From Mycoplasmatota bacterium (GTDB lineage Bacteria > Bacillota_I > Bacilli_A > Izemoplasmatales > Izemoplasmataceae): a stretch of DNA of 34,196 nucleotides. The position numbers were made by a program, and so were the translations under genes. The notes under the pieces were generated by a model. It was given only the letters and a program-made list of their open reading frames with translations. It made no database searches and was not told the DNA's origin. The stretch lies in assembly GCA_030636545.1 (NCBI GenBank), contig DAOVWR010000002.1, positions 1 to 34,196 of the forward strand, given 5' to 3'. Positions 9,284 to 18,793 of this stretch are shown one piece after another. Position 1 is the stretch's first letter, and every line of letters begins with the position of its first letter.

Positions 9284-11224
9284 TTACTCTTCTTCATCTT
9301 CTTTTTTAAAGTAATCATATTGAAGTACTAGTAGATTATATTTATAATCATTTATAATTCTATGATTCATTGCAGCTAAATACTCAGGGGTGACATGTTC
9401 ATCAATAATAATATATTCTTCAGATAGTGATTGATAGCTATAATATTCACTAACAAAACTCATATCAGCAAATCTAACATAGTTTTCTGATGTTCCAAGC
9501 ACATCAACTCCAAATACTTTAGTATAATCAAATCGGAGCCCAAATAAATTTGATAGTGTTGGCATAACATCAATGGTTGACATATAGTTATCGATAACAC
9601 CATTAAGCAGGAATGAATTAGAATAAACGAGCATTGGTACATTATGAATATCCATATCAGAACCATCATCTTTCATATCATCATATTCCCAGATTGTTTC
9701 TTTATCAATTCCGTAAGCATAATGGTCTCCAAAGATCATTATTACTGTATCATCTAAATGTCCAGTTCTATCTAATTCACTAAAGAGATAGCCAAGGGCT
9801 TTATCAAGTTCAATATTTGCTGCAAGGTAATAAAAGATTTCTTCATCTAGTTCAATACCATTGTCAATTTCGTATTGAGTAACTAAGTCTTCATTTAATT
9901 TAGCAATCTCATGGTCTGCAGCATACTTAAAATGTCCAGAAACCGTCACATAGTTTAAGAAGAATTTATCTTCTCCATCTAAAATATTTACACAGTTTTC
10001 AAACTCTGAATAAGTGTGACAGTCTAGCGACTTTTCCATTAACTCTAAATCACTTTGCCAAGCATGGTTAAAGATTATTTTACCTGGCTCTGGATTGTCT
10101 AGCATTCCTAATTCTTCGCTTCCCATGTAATAATCATAACCTAATGCATGAGTATGAAAATCAGTTCTAGGATAAAAATAATCAGTATAATTATGGAATG
10201 AGTAAGTAACATACCCTTTATCAGAAAACATCTTTGGTAATGTATATTTAAAAGTATTTTCAGCATAAGCACTCATACTCAAAGTAACGTTTTTATCAGG
10301 ATAAAAAGATGTTTGAACTAAAAACTCAGAATCCGCAGTGCTTCGGTAATACAAAGGCGAATAAAAGTTTTCAAAATAAGCATAATTTGTTTTTAAATTA
10401 TATAGATTAGGTGTTAATTCTTCATTAATTGCAAATGTATCTAAACTTTCAGCCATGATTAAGATAAAGTTATTATCGACAAAAATACGTGAATAAGCAT
10501 TATAGTAATGAGGATCTCTATTTTCGAAAAAATCATCTAACAGTACATCATATTCAGATTCACTTAAAGGATTTTCTCTAAATAAACTAAAGAAGTCTCT
10601 TTGGGTATATGTTAAGAGACCAAACTTCTTAAGTGCATCTTGGGAGTTATACATATAAGTATATAAGTCCATATCACTATAAGTAATAATATTTTCTGTA
10701 CTTTCCACTGTTTCATTAATAGTTTGTAAAGAGCCGAAGAAAGTTAAGAAACCAAGCATCAATACAATGAGTGGTTGTTTTAATGTAGAATACTCAATAT
10801 TGAAGGTTATTAAGTGATATCTATTTAATAAATATAATGATGCAATTGGGAAGATATAGAATATATGCCAAAATCTAAAGGCGTATAAATAATCATTTAG
10901 GAATGATAATCCCATTGTGAAGTCTCCTGCGACAGTAATCGAATAGAATCCTTCAACGAAAGAATTATATATTTCTTGATTAATATATAGGAAAGTTATA
11001 ATAACAGTTAATGCAAATACTATTCTTCTAACTGTTTTCTCTTTGAAGAAACTTAAAAAAAACATCACCAATATAGAATATGATAATGAAAATAAGATAG
11101 CTCTAAAAAGATTCATATCAAAGTCTATCGTTAAAACTCTAACTTTGAATAAAATTTCTAAGTAAATAATTGATAATAGAATAAATGAAAACAATTTTAC
11201 TGAATTCAATATTTTACTTTTCAT
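9284..11224 (-). CDS. LTA synthase-family sulfatase-fold membrane protein
   Basis: N-terminal TM helices; IMAESLDTFAINEELTPNLYNL, STADSEFLVQTSFYP (nucleophile Thr context), VIMIFGDHYAYG metal site. Confidence 0.85.
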   Translation of the reverse strand: MKSKILNSVKLFSFILLSIIYLEILFKVRVLTIDFDMNLFRAILFSLSYSILVMFFLSFFKEKTVRRIVFALTVIITFLYINQEIYNSFVEGFYSITVAGDFTMGLSFLNDYLYAFRFWHIFYIFPIASLYLLNRYHLITFNIEYSTLKQPLIVLMLGFLTFFGSLQTINETVESTENIITYSDMDLYTYMYNSQDALKKFGLLTYTQRDFFSLFRENPLSESEYDVLLDDFFENRDPHYYNAYSRIFVDNNFILIMAESLDTFAINEELTPNLYNLKTNYAYFENFYSPLYYRSTADSEFLVQTSFYPDKNVTLSMSAYAENTFKYTLPKMFSDKGYVTYSFHNYTDYFYPRTDFHTHALGYDYYMGSEELGMLDNPEPGKIIFNHAWQSDLELMEKSLDCHTYSEFENCVNILDGEDKFFLNYVTVSGHFKYAADHEIAKLNEDLVTQYEIDNGIELDEEIFYYLAANIELDKALGYLFSELDRTGHLDDTVIMIFGDHYAYGIDKETIWEYDDMKDDGSDMDIHNVPMLVYSNSFLLNGVIDNYMSTIDVMPTLSNLFGLRFDYTKVFGVDVLGTSENYVRFADMSFVSEYYSYQSLSEEYIIIDEHVTPEYLAAMNHRIINDYKYNLLVLQYDYFKKEDEEE

Positions 11225-11356
11225 AAGTAATCACACCTTTACATCATATTATTATACTTGATTTACTAATTTATTCCAAGAATGATATGAATATTTATTA
11301 AATCAAACATTTTTAATTTTGATACTTTGTATGGTAAAATTAAACTAAGATATTGC

Positions 11357-11385
11357 TTGACAATTATTGGACTATTGTCTAAAAT
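11357..11385 (+). promoter_or_regulatory. Near-consensus promoter for the tRNA cluster
   Basis: TTGACA (11357-11362), 17-nt spacer, TAAAAT (11380-11385), about 35 nt upstream of tRNA-His. Confidence 0.75.
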
Positions 11386-11419
11386 GTATATAGTCTCTTT
11401 AATGCAGACAAAGATTTAT

Positions 11420-11496
11420 GGCGATTGTGGTGAAGTGGTTAACACACCGGCTTGTGGCGCCGGCATTCGTGGGTTCGATTCCCATCAGTCGCCCCA
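11420..11496 (+). tRNA. tRNA-His(GTG)
   Basis: G-1 plus GCGATTG/CAGTCGC acceptor, GTG anticodon in CCGGC-TTGTGGC-GCCGG, GTTCGATTC T-loop, encoded CCA. Confidence 0.96.
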
Positions 11497-11499
11497 AAT

Positions 11500-11574
11500 T
11501 GGGCCATGGCCAAGTGGTTAAGGCACCGGACTTTGACTCCGGGATCGATAGTTCGACTCTATCTGGCCCAGCCA
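11500..11574 (+). tRNA. tRNA-Gln(TTG)
   Basis: TGGGCCA/TGGCCCA acceptor, TTG anticodon (CCGGACTTTGACTCCGG), encoded CCA. Confidence 0.95.
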
Positions 11575-11583
11575 TATTACTGT

Positions 11584-11666
11584 GCGGGTGTGGCGGAACT
11601 GGCAGACGCGCTAGACTTAGGATCTAGTTCTTAGGAGTGCAGGTTCAATTCCTGTCACCCGCACCA
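11584..11666 (+). tRNA. tRNA-Leu(TAG)
   Basis: GCGGGTG/CACCCGC acceptor, anticodon arm CTAGA-CTTAGGA-TCTAG, long variable arm, encoded CCA. Confidence 0.95.
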
Positions 11667-11675
11667 TATGTAATC

Positions 11676-11699
11676 AAAGCAACTTAGGTTGCTTTTTTT
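11676..11699 (+). terminator. Intrinsic terminator after the tRNA cluster
   Basis: AAAGCAAC-N4-GTTGCTTTTTTT. Confidence 0.8.
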
Positions 11700-11775
11700 A
11701 ATAGTTTTTTTTCTAAACCATTCTTGGTATGATTAGGTCGTTATGATATACTGTTGTAGAGAAGAGGTGATAATC

Positions 11776-13077
11776 TTGATAGAATACGAAGATTTAGAGA
11801 AGATAGCATATACCGACATGCTAACAGGATTAAGAAATTTAAGTGGACTAATGCGTGATTATTATGCAGCTGATTTACGCGATGTTCATTTTGTTTATCT
11901 TGACATTGATGATTTCAATAAGATGACAGCTATTTTTGGAACTGATGCAATTGATGACATGTTGTTAAAAGTAGCCAAGACAATGAAAGATTATTGTGGA
12001 AAAGCTGATGTTTATCGTATTGGAGCAGATCAATTTATTACCGTTTCAGATAGTTCTTACATTTGTGAGCCTGATCAATTACATAAAATTTTGAAACAAC
12101 CTATTAAACACTATAATGTTCAAATTTTAGTAAATGCAAGTATCTGTGTTTTACATTATAATGACTTTGATGGAGCATCTTTAGAAGATGTTCTTAAATT
12201 AATGCATTTTTCGATTGATGAATCAAAACAAAAATACCGTAATGCCTTAATATTGGCTGATGATGCCTTAAAAGCGAGATTTATGGATAAAAAGAATATT
12301 GAATTGAATATTTATGAAGCTGTTAAAGAAGGACATTTCTTCCCAAAATTTAAACCATTTATAGATACTTTTAATGGTAAAGTTCTTGGCTTTGAAACTG
12401 TCTCAAGATGGCAATATGAGGATCGAGAAATTAAACCAGACAAGTTCCTCTCTATATCTGAATATACTGGGTTAATTTATGATATCGAAATGAAAATGTT
12501 TGAAGAGACTGTTAAATTTTTTAAAGAAATAGAAACTGATAAGAAAATAAAAGTACATAGAAGATTTAATGCGTCACTAAATTTCTCTGAATATACGCTT
12601 ATTAGAGTGAAAATTGATGATTTATTTACAATATTAGATAAGTATCAAGTTTTTGCTAAAAATATAATTATTGAAATTAAAGAATCAATAATAACTGATC
12701 CAGAAGCATACAATAAGATTAAGAAATTACATGAAGCAGGATTTTTAATTGCATTAGATGAATATTCAAACAATAATTCATCTTTGACATATTTAGTTGA
12801 TTTAAAAGTAGACATTTTAAAACTTGATGAGAGTTTATTAGATAATATTGATAACGATCAAGAGTATACAAGAATGCATAGTGTATATAAGTTTATTGTT
12901 GATATTGGAAGAAAACTTAATTTAACAGTAATATCGACAGGTATAAATAATAAGATTCATTTAAAACTAGTAAAAGATTTAGAGATTAATGTAGGTTCAG
13001 GAGAGTGTTTTTCTAGAGCAGTGAAGAAGAATGAATTTATTAGTTATCTTAAATCGAATCAGAAAGTTTGTAGTTAA
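11776..13077 (+). CDS. GGDEF-EAL domain protein with degenerate motifs
   Basis: YTDMLTGLRNLSGL, DIDDFNKMTAIFG, YRIGADQF (GGDEF position); EAL-like FKPFIDTFNGKVLGFETVSRW, IIEIKES, LIALDEYS, VDILKLDES. TTG start at 11776 after an AGAGGTGA RBS. Confidence 0.85.
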   Translation: MIEYEDLEKIAYTDMLTGLRNLSGLMRDYYAADLRDVHFVYLDIDDFNKMTAIFGTDAIDDMLLKVAKTMKDYCGKADVYRIGADQFITVSDSSYICEPDQLHKILKQPIKHYNVQILVNASICVLHYNDFDGASLEDVLKLMHFSIDESKQKYRNALILADDALKARFMDKKNIELNIYEAVKEGHFFPKFKPFIDTFNGKVLGFETVSRWQYEDREIKPDKFLSISEYTGLIYDIEMKMFEETVKFFKEIETDKKIKVHRRFNASLNFSEYTLIRVKIDDLFTILDKYQVFAKNIIIEIKESIITDPEAYNKIKKLHEAGFLIALDEYSNNNSSLTYLVDLKVDILKLDESLLDNIDNDQEYTRMHSVYKFIVDIGRKLNLTVISTGINNKIHLKLVKDLEINVGSGECFSRAVKKNEFISYLKSNQKVCS

Positions 13078-13084
13078 TACTTAA

Positions 13085-14386
13085 ATGTTAAATCTATTAT
13101 CGACAACAACTAGTGAAAATATGACCTTATTTGAAATGCTTAGTGATAATATAATTTTTAGTATTGCAGCTTTGATTTTACTTGGGATTTTAGGTGGAAA
13201 GTTAGTTGAAATAATTAAATTTCCAAAAGTAACAGGATATATTTTGATTGGAATACTAATTGGTCCTGGTGTGTTTGGTGTATTAACGCACGAAATGTTG
13301 GACCATTTTATAATTATTAGACAAATGGCTATCGGATTTATTGGATATACTATTGGACTTGAATTAAAACTTAAAAAATTAATGAAGACTGGAAAGCAAG
13401 TAACAATTATTACACTATCTCAAGCTTTCTTAACAACGTTCTTAGTTTCTTCAGCAATAATAGTGTATTTATCTGTGACTGATGGAGATTATGCTTGGAC
13501 ATACGGATTAATCCTTGGAGCAATAGCTACAGCAACCGCTCCTGGACCAATTGTAGCTGTAGTAAAGAACTTTAGAACAAAAGGTCCAGTAACAGATATA
13601 TTATTACCTTTAGTTGCACTTGATGACGCTATTGGTATTATGATATTTGCTGTTATGCTATCACTTGGAGTATCATTGCTTGGACCATCAGGTGGTACTA
13701 ATGTTCTCCATATGATTTTAGAACCAGTTTTTGAAATAGGGATATCTTTTGTTATGGGAGGTATTTTATGAGTTATTCGATTTGCTTTAGCTAAAAAGTT
13801 TAATAGAGATGATGATAAAGTTTTACTAATGATGACAATTGGAATTGTTATCGCAGGAATTGGACTTGGACAAATTTTCCATGCTTCTGCAATATTGCTT
13901 CCGATGACAATTGGAGTTGTCTTAACTAATCTTATCGAAGAATCATATGAGAAAAGACTAACTAAAAATACTGATTTATTTAGTGCACCAATCTTACTGG
14001 GATTTTTTACATTAGCAGGTGCAGAATTAGATTTACATGTCTTAAGATTAATTGGCTTAATTGGTATAATTTATATAGTAGTTCGTGTAATAGGAAAGGT
14101 TTTAGGTTCTTACTTAAGTGCAAGAGCTTTGAAAGCACCGCCTACTGTTGTTAAGTATTTAGGATTTACTTTAATACCACAAGCAGGTGTTGCAATAGAT
14201 ATGGCATTAACTGCTGAACTAAGATTTGCCGCTATGCCAGGCTTTGAGGTAATTGGGTCTGAGATAATGACAATAGTTTTAGCAGCAACTGTAATTTATG
14301 AAGTATTTGGTTTGATTGTCGTTAAATCTGCCTTAACAAGAGCAGGAGAAATCGACGCTGGAAAAGTTGGATGGGATAAGACATAA
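13085..14386 (+). pseudogene. Cation:proton antiporter (CPA2/NhaP-KefB type) interrupted by an in-frame TGA at 13769-13771
   Basis: ORF-track pieces 13085-13771 and 13829-14386 are in one frame; translation continues ...VMGGIL*VIRFALAKKFNRDDDKVLLMMTIG.... PKVTGYILIGILIGP and IATATAPGPIVAVVKNFRTKGPVTDILLPLVALDDAIGI motifs; similar to the intact paralog at 14515. Confidence 0.8.
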
Positions 14387-14395
14387 TAAATAAGT

Positions 14396-14425
14396 AAAAA
14401 CTCGACTTAATTGTCGAGTTTTTTA
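14396..14425 (+). terminator. Intrinsic terminator
   Basis: AAAAACTCGAC-N6-GTCGAGTTTTTT. Confidence 0.85.
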
Positions 14426-14514
14426 TTTTCTTCTTAAATTACTTGCAATATAACAATGATAGATGTAATATATAGTCCGGTTATTGTTATATATATACGA
14501 AAGAAGATGTTATC

Positions 14515-15786
14515 ATGGTATTACAAATTATGAGTAGTGAAGCTTCAACAACTTATGAAGCTTTATTAATTTTAGCATTTATCTTAATCTTGGGATTATT
14601 TGCTGGTAGATGGTTTGAGAAAATTAAACTTCCTCACATCACAGGTTATATTACTATGGGAGTGGTACTAGGAATAGTTTTAGTATTACTTGGATTAGGA
14701 GATTTAATACATAATCTTGAAGTTATTTCAAGTGTTGCATTAGGTTTTATTGCTTACGGTATTGGGACTGAATTGAGATTCAACAAACTGAAGAAGAGCG
14801 GTAAAGAAATAGTTGTTATAACATTTATACAAGCTGTTACTGCCGCAGTTTTTACAATATTTGGATTACTAGTTATTGGAATTTCTTTACCAATAGCTTT
14901 AGTGCTTGGTGCAATTGCTACAGCTACAGCACCAGCTCCAATTATGTTATTAACTAGAAAATATCGAGCTAGAGGACCACTAACTGATACATTGTTACCA
15001 CTTGTTGGAATGGATGATGCAGTAGGTATTGTATTATTTGGTGTTTTACTTTCAGTGGCTATGTCAATTAAAGATGGTATAGGATTATCTATATCAGAAA
15101 TGCTAGTTGGTCCATCACTTGAATTATTAAGTTCATTAGTAGTTGGAGTTGTTGTAGGACTGGTAGTATCTAAAGTTATTAATTTTGTAAAAAGTAGAGA
15201 CTCTCAAAAAGAAGAAGTTTTCCTCGTAACAGCAATATTTGCAGTATTTGTTACAGTTGCACTTGCTAATATGGGATTACATATAGGTGGTTTCCAAATT
15301 CATTTATCACCAATTTTAACTCCAATGATTATGGGTGTTACAATTACAAATAGTATTACAAAAGTAAGATCACATGATATGTCGATTGTTGTTGAGAAAT
15401 TTACTAATCCAATTATGATTGCTTTCTTCACACTAGCCGGAGCAGAACTGATTGTTGCCTTCTCAGGAAATGAAGGAATTAATTATTTCTATATCGCAGG
15501 AATTACAGCAATGTACATTACTGTTAGAGCATTTGGTAAAATATCTGGAGCATACTTAGGTGCGAGATTAATGCATTCACACACTAATGTAAGAAAATAT
15601 TTAGGAATTTGTTTATTACCTCAAGCCGGAGTTGCATTAGGAATGGCTTATCAAGCTAGAACTGACTTTGGAGAAGAAGGTATTACAATACTGATTGTTG
15701 TCTTAATCGCAACACTAGTATATGAGTTATTTGGTCCAATCGGAGTTAAATACTCATTATCTCAATCAAATGAAATAGATGTTTAA
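14515..15786 (+). CDS. Cation:proton antiporter (CPA2 type), intact paralog
   Basis: LPHITGYITMGVVLG, AIATATAPAPIMLLTRKYRARGPLTDTLLPLVGMDDAVGI, IMIAFFTLAGAEL. Confidence 0.88.
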   Translation: MVLQIMSSEASTTYEALLILAFILILGLFAGRWFEKIKLPHITGYITMGVVLGIVLVLLGLGDLIHNLEVISSVALGFIAYGIGTELRFNKLKKSGKEIVVITFIQAVTAAVFTIFGLLVIGISLPIALVLGAIATATAPAPIMLLTRKYRARGPLTDTLLPLVGMDDAVGIVLFGVLLSVAMSIKDGIGLSISEMLVGPSLELLSSLVVGVVVGLVVSKVINFVKSRDSQKEEVFLVTAIFAVFVTVALANMGLHIGGFQIHLSPILTPMIMGVTITNSITKVRSHDMSIVVEKFTNPIMIAFFTLAGAELIVAFSGNEGINYFYIAGITAMYITVRAFGKISGAYLGARLMHSHTNVRKYLGICLLPQAGVALGMAYQARTDFGEEGITILIVVLIATLVYELFGPIGVKYSLSQSNEIDV

Positions 15787-15788
15787 AT

Positions 15789-15820
15789 AAAAATCAGTGC
15801 AAATTTGCACTGATTTTTTT
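15789..15820. terminator. Bidirectional intrinsic terminator
   Basis: Perfect dyad AAAAATCAGTGCAAATTTGCACTGATTTTT between convergent genes. Confidence 0.85.
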
Positions 15821-16256
15821 ATAATTCATTTAGTAATTTTTGTATGTGGGTTTTAGCACTTACTTTTCGGTACTCTTTTGTGATGCTACCTTCTTCATTT
15901 AAGATAAAGGTACTTCTCACAACACCGATGTGTTTTTTACCATATAACATTTTTTCTTTTAAAACATCAAATACTTTAACTAGTTTTTCTTCTGTATCAC
16001 TGAGTAGAAGTAAATTAAGTTCTTGTTTTAAGATGAAATTCTTATGAGATTTTACTGTATCTCTACTTACACCAATAATTTTGTATCCTTTTTCTTTAAA
16101 TTCACTTTGATACTTTGTAAAATCTTTTGCCTCAATTGTGCATCCTGATGTGTTATCTCTGGGATAAAAATAAAGGATAACTTTTTCGCCTTGGAAATCT
16201 CTTAAACAATATGTTTTATCATTACTTGCATTTAATATGATATCTAAATAATTCAT
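15819..16256 (-). CDS. bcp: Thioredoxin-dependent peroxiredoxin (BCP family)
   Basis: [64 protein letters not shown]. Confidence 0.92.
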   Translation of the reverse strand: MNYLDIILNASNDKTYCLRDFQGEKVILYFYPRDNTSGCTIEAKDFTKYQSEFKEKGYKIIGVSRDTVKSHKNFILKQELNLLLLSDTEEKLVKVFDVLKEKMLYGKKHIGVVRSTFILNEEGSITKEYRKVSAKTHIQKLLNEL

Positions 16257-16504
16257 TCTTGTTCTTTCCTTTCTTTTCTAGTTTTTGGGACTGGATCAAA
16301 TCCGCCTTTTGATAATGGATTACATCTCAGTATTCTCCAAACACTTAGAAGTGAAGCATAAAAGAAGTTGTGTTTTACAAACGCTTCTCTTGAATAGGTG
16401 CTACAAGTAGGATGGTATCTACAAGTAGGGTTTGTATTTTGAGTTCTTTGCTTGTATAAATCAATCATTTTTACCATTAATTTTCTCATTAGATACACCT
16501 CCAC
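16253..16504 (-). CDS. yidD: Membrane protein insertion efficiency factor YidD
   Basis: [32 protein letters not shown]...[17 protein letters not shown] stop overlaps the bcp start (ATGA). The start may be the ATG at 16489 (MRKLMVKM). Confidence 0.93.
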   Translation of the reverse strand: MEVYLMRKLMVKMIDLYKQRTQNTNPTCRYHPTCSTYSREAFVKHNFFYASLLSVWRILRCNPLSKGGFDPVPKTRKERKEQE

Positions 16505-16601
16505 AGTTAGATTCTATCAAAAGCTGAACTATTCTTCAAGAAAAGTGACTTTTAATAGACAAATTAAAGATATTAACTTATAATTATTTTGTGGTGATTA
16601 T

Positions 16602-17537
16602 ATGATAGACAAGCTAAATATCGAAAAGTTTTATGATTACTTTGATGGGGTAGCTGATTTGCTTTATAGCAATTATAAGTTAAGTTATCTTGAAGGTATG
16701 AATGAAGCTTTTAATTTTCTACTAGACGATGAACTAGAAGGCGAGTATTCCCTCGAGGATACAGCTAAATTAAAAGAGTTAAAATTTATGATAGTTGATA
16801 TCTTTTTTGAGAAAGAAGAAATTCGAAAAAGTGTTCAATTAGGACTCTTAAAAGGATATAAACATGTCTTTGCAACTAATGCTTATCTAACTCCCGATAC
16901 GATTGGAATCTTTATTGGCTATCTTGTTGAGAAGTTATATAAGGATAATGATTTAACTAGCATATTTGATCCCCTTATTGGTAGTGGGAATCTTGTATTT
17001 ACTGTTTTAAATCACCTTAAAAAGACTGTTAAAGTATTTGGACTCGATGAAAATTTATTAAAATGTAAATTAGCACGAAATATAGCTGATTTACTAGAAC
17101 TTGAAAATGAAGTCTTTTTCCAAGATACGTTAACTTATTATGATCAAGGATTTAGTTTGATTGTAACGGATTTACCTATAAGTGAAGATGACGCTGAATA
17201 TTTTCCATATAAAGTGATTAATCATCATTTAGATAGCCTAAGTGATGGAAAATATTTCTTCGCACTAATTGAAAATGATTTCTTTGAAAAACAAGGAAGT
17301 GCTATTTTCAAACAAGAAATAGACAAGAAAGCACATATATTTGGATTAATAAAGTTAAATGAATCATTATTTAAGAATAATCCTAAGAGTATATTAATAT
17401 TAAGAAAGTTTGGAGAAAATATTAAAAAGCCAAAAAATTTCTTAATGGTTGATTTACCAAGTTTTAATGATTTAGATAACTTAAATAATACAATATCTCA
17501 AATTGATTTATGGTTTGAAAAGAGAGAGGATGAATAA
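16602..17537 (+). CDS. Class I SAM-dependent methyltransferase, YtxK-like
   Basis: IFDPLIGSGNLVFTVLNHL (motif I), VTDLPISEDDAEYF (NPPY-position variant); immediately upstream of ackA as ytxK is in Bacillus. Confidence 0.75.
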   Translation: MIDKLNIEKFYDYFDGVADLLYSNYKLSYLEGMNEAFNFLLDDELEGEYSLEDTAKLKELKFMIVDIFFEKEEIRKSVQLGLLKGYKHVFATNAYLTPDTIGIFIGYLVEKLYKDNDLTSIFDPLIGSGNLVFTVLNHLKKTVKVFGLDENLLKCKLARNIADLLELENEVFFQDTLTYYDQGFSLIVTDLPISEDDAEYFPYKVINHHLDSLSDGKYFFALIENDFFEKQGSAIFKQEIDKKAHIFGLIKLNESLFKNNPKSILILRKFGENIKKPKNFLMVDLPSFNDLDNLNNTISQIDLWFEKREDE

Positions 17538-17538
17538 T

Positions 17539-18723
17539 ATGAAAATAATGGCAGTAAACGCAGGGAGCTCATCACTTAAATACCAGTTATTAGAAATGCC
17601 TAGTGAATTTGTGATTTCTAGCGGAGTTATTGAACGTATTGGAATTAAAGATTCAATTTTCTCAATTAAATATAATGGCAAAAAAGTTAAAGACACTTTA
17701 AATATTGAAACTCATAAAGATGCAGTAGATATGTTGCTAAGGAAACTTGGTGAATTAAAAATTGTAAATAGTTTAGATGAGATTGAAGCAATTGGACACC
17801 GTGTTGTTCACGGTGGTGAAAAATTTAAGGACTCAGTTATTATTACTCAGGAAGTAATAGATGCTATTGAAGAAGTAAGCGACTTAGCACCCTTGCATAA
17901 TCCTGCGAACTTAACTGGAATAAAGGCATTTTCTACTGCTTTACCAAATATTCCCACAGTTGCAGTATTTGATACAGCTTTCCATCAAACAATGGACCCT
18001 GTTGCTTATATGTATAGTGTACCTTATGAATGGTATACAAAATATGGTGTAAGAAAGTACGGATTCCATGGTACTAGTCATAAATATGTAAGTCAAAGAG
18101 CTGCAAAGATGTTAGGTAAAGATATTAAAGATACTAAGTTAATAATTTGTCACATTGGTAATGGAGCAAGTTTATGTGCTGTTGATGGAGGGAAAAGTAT
18201 TGATACCTCAATGGGATTCACACCGCTAGCAGGAATACCAATGGGAACTAGAAGTGGAGATATTGATCCAGCTATTGTCCAGTTTATTTCTGAAAAAGAA
18301 AAAAAATCACTAGATGAAGTAATTGATGATCTTAATAAAAAGTCGGGTTACTTAGGGTTAAGTGGTTTCTCAAGTGATTCAAGAGATTTATGGGACGCCG
18401 TAGCTAGTGGAGATAAAAAGAGTATTTTAGCAGTTCAAAAGCAAGCAAAGATAATTGCTGATTATATTGGAGCTTATTATTTAACTCTTGGAAGATGTGA
18501 CGCTATTTGTTTTACTGCTGGTATTGGTGAAAATGCCAGTGAAACTAGAAAGTTAGTTGTAGATAAAATAAAAGCTCTTGGAGTTGTCCTTGATAAAAAG
18601 AAAAACGCACATCAAAGCGAAGAAATGATTATATCTACAAAAAGATCAAGAATAAAAATATTAATGATTCCAACAAATGAAGAGGTAATGATTGCTAGAG
18701 ATACAGTAAGATTAATAACATAA
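17539..18723 (+). CDS. ackA: Acetate kinase
   Basis: MAVNAGSSSLKYQLLEMP, GHRVVHGGEKF, FDTAFHQTMDPVAYMYSVPYEWY, FHGTSHKYVS, HIGNGASLCAV, TAGIGENASETR. Start placed at 17539. Confidence 0.97.
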   Translation: MKIMAVNAGSSSLKYQLLEMPSEFVISSGVIERIGIKDSIFSIKYNGKKVKDTLNIETHKDAVDMLLRKLGELKIVNSLDEIEAIGHRVVHGGEKFKDSVIITQEVIDAIEEVSDLAPLHNPANLTGIKAFSTALPNIPTVAVFDTAFHQTMDPVAYMYSVPYEWYTKYGVRKYGFHGTSHKYVSQRAAKMLGKDIKDTKLIICHIGNGASLCAVDGGKSIDTSMGFTPLAGIPMGTRSGDIDPAIVQFISEKEKKSLDEVIDDLNKKSGYLGLSGFSSDSRDLWDAVASGDKKSILAVQKQAKIIADYIGAYYLTLGRCDAICFTAGIGENASETRKLVVDKIKALGVVLDKKKNAHQSEEMIISTKRSRIKILMIPTNEEVMIARDTVRLIT

Positions 18724-18727
18724 TAAG

Positions 18728-18793
18728 AAAAAGACAGTTTTGATAAGTATTATACTTTTAGAGGAGGAATAATATGAAAAAAACTGTCTTTTT
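18728..18793 (+). promoter_or_regulatory. Perfect 14-bp inverted repeat enclosing the RBS/start codon of the downstream gene (candidate attenuator or ackA terminator)
   Basis: AAAAAGACAGTTTT (18728-18741) and AAAACTGTCTTTTT (18780-18793); the 38-nt loop contains GGAGG and ATG (18774). Confidence 0.6.

Noticed and set aside
11327-11634. ORFs of 60-69 aa at 11327-11634 (+)
   Set aside because: They overlap three well-formed tRNA genes in different frames; spurious.
13769-13771. UGA read as Trp (genetic code 4)
   Set aside because: Only one internal TGA is seen in the main CDSs, Trp is encoded by TGG, yidD ends in TGA at an ATGA overlap, and the paralog has Gly at the site.
16253-16256. bcp/yidD overlap as an error
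   Set aside because: A 4-nt ATGA overlap is a normal translational-coupling arrangement.
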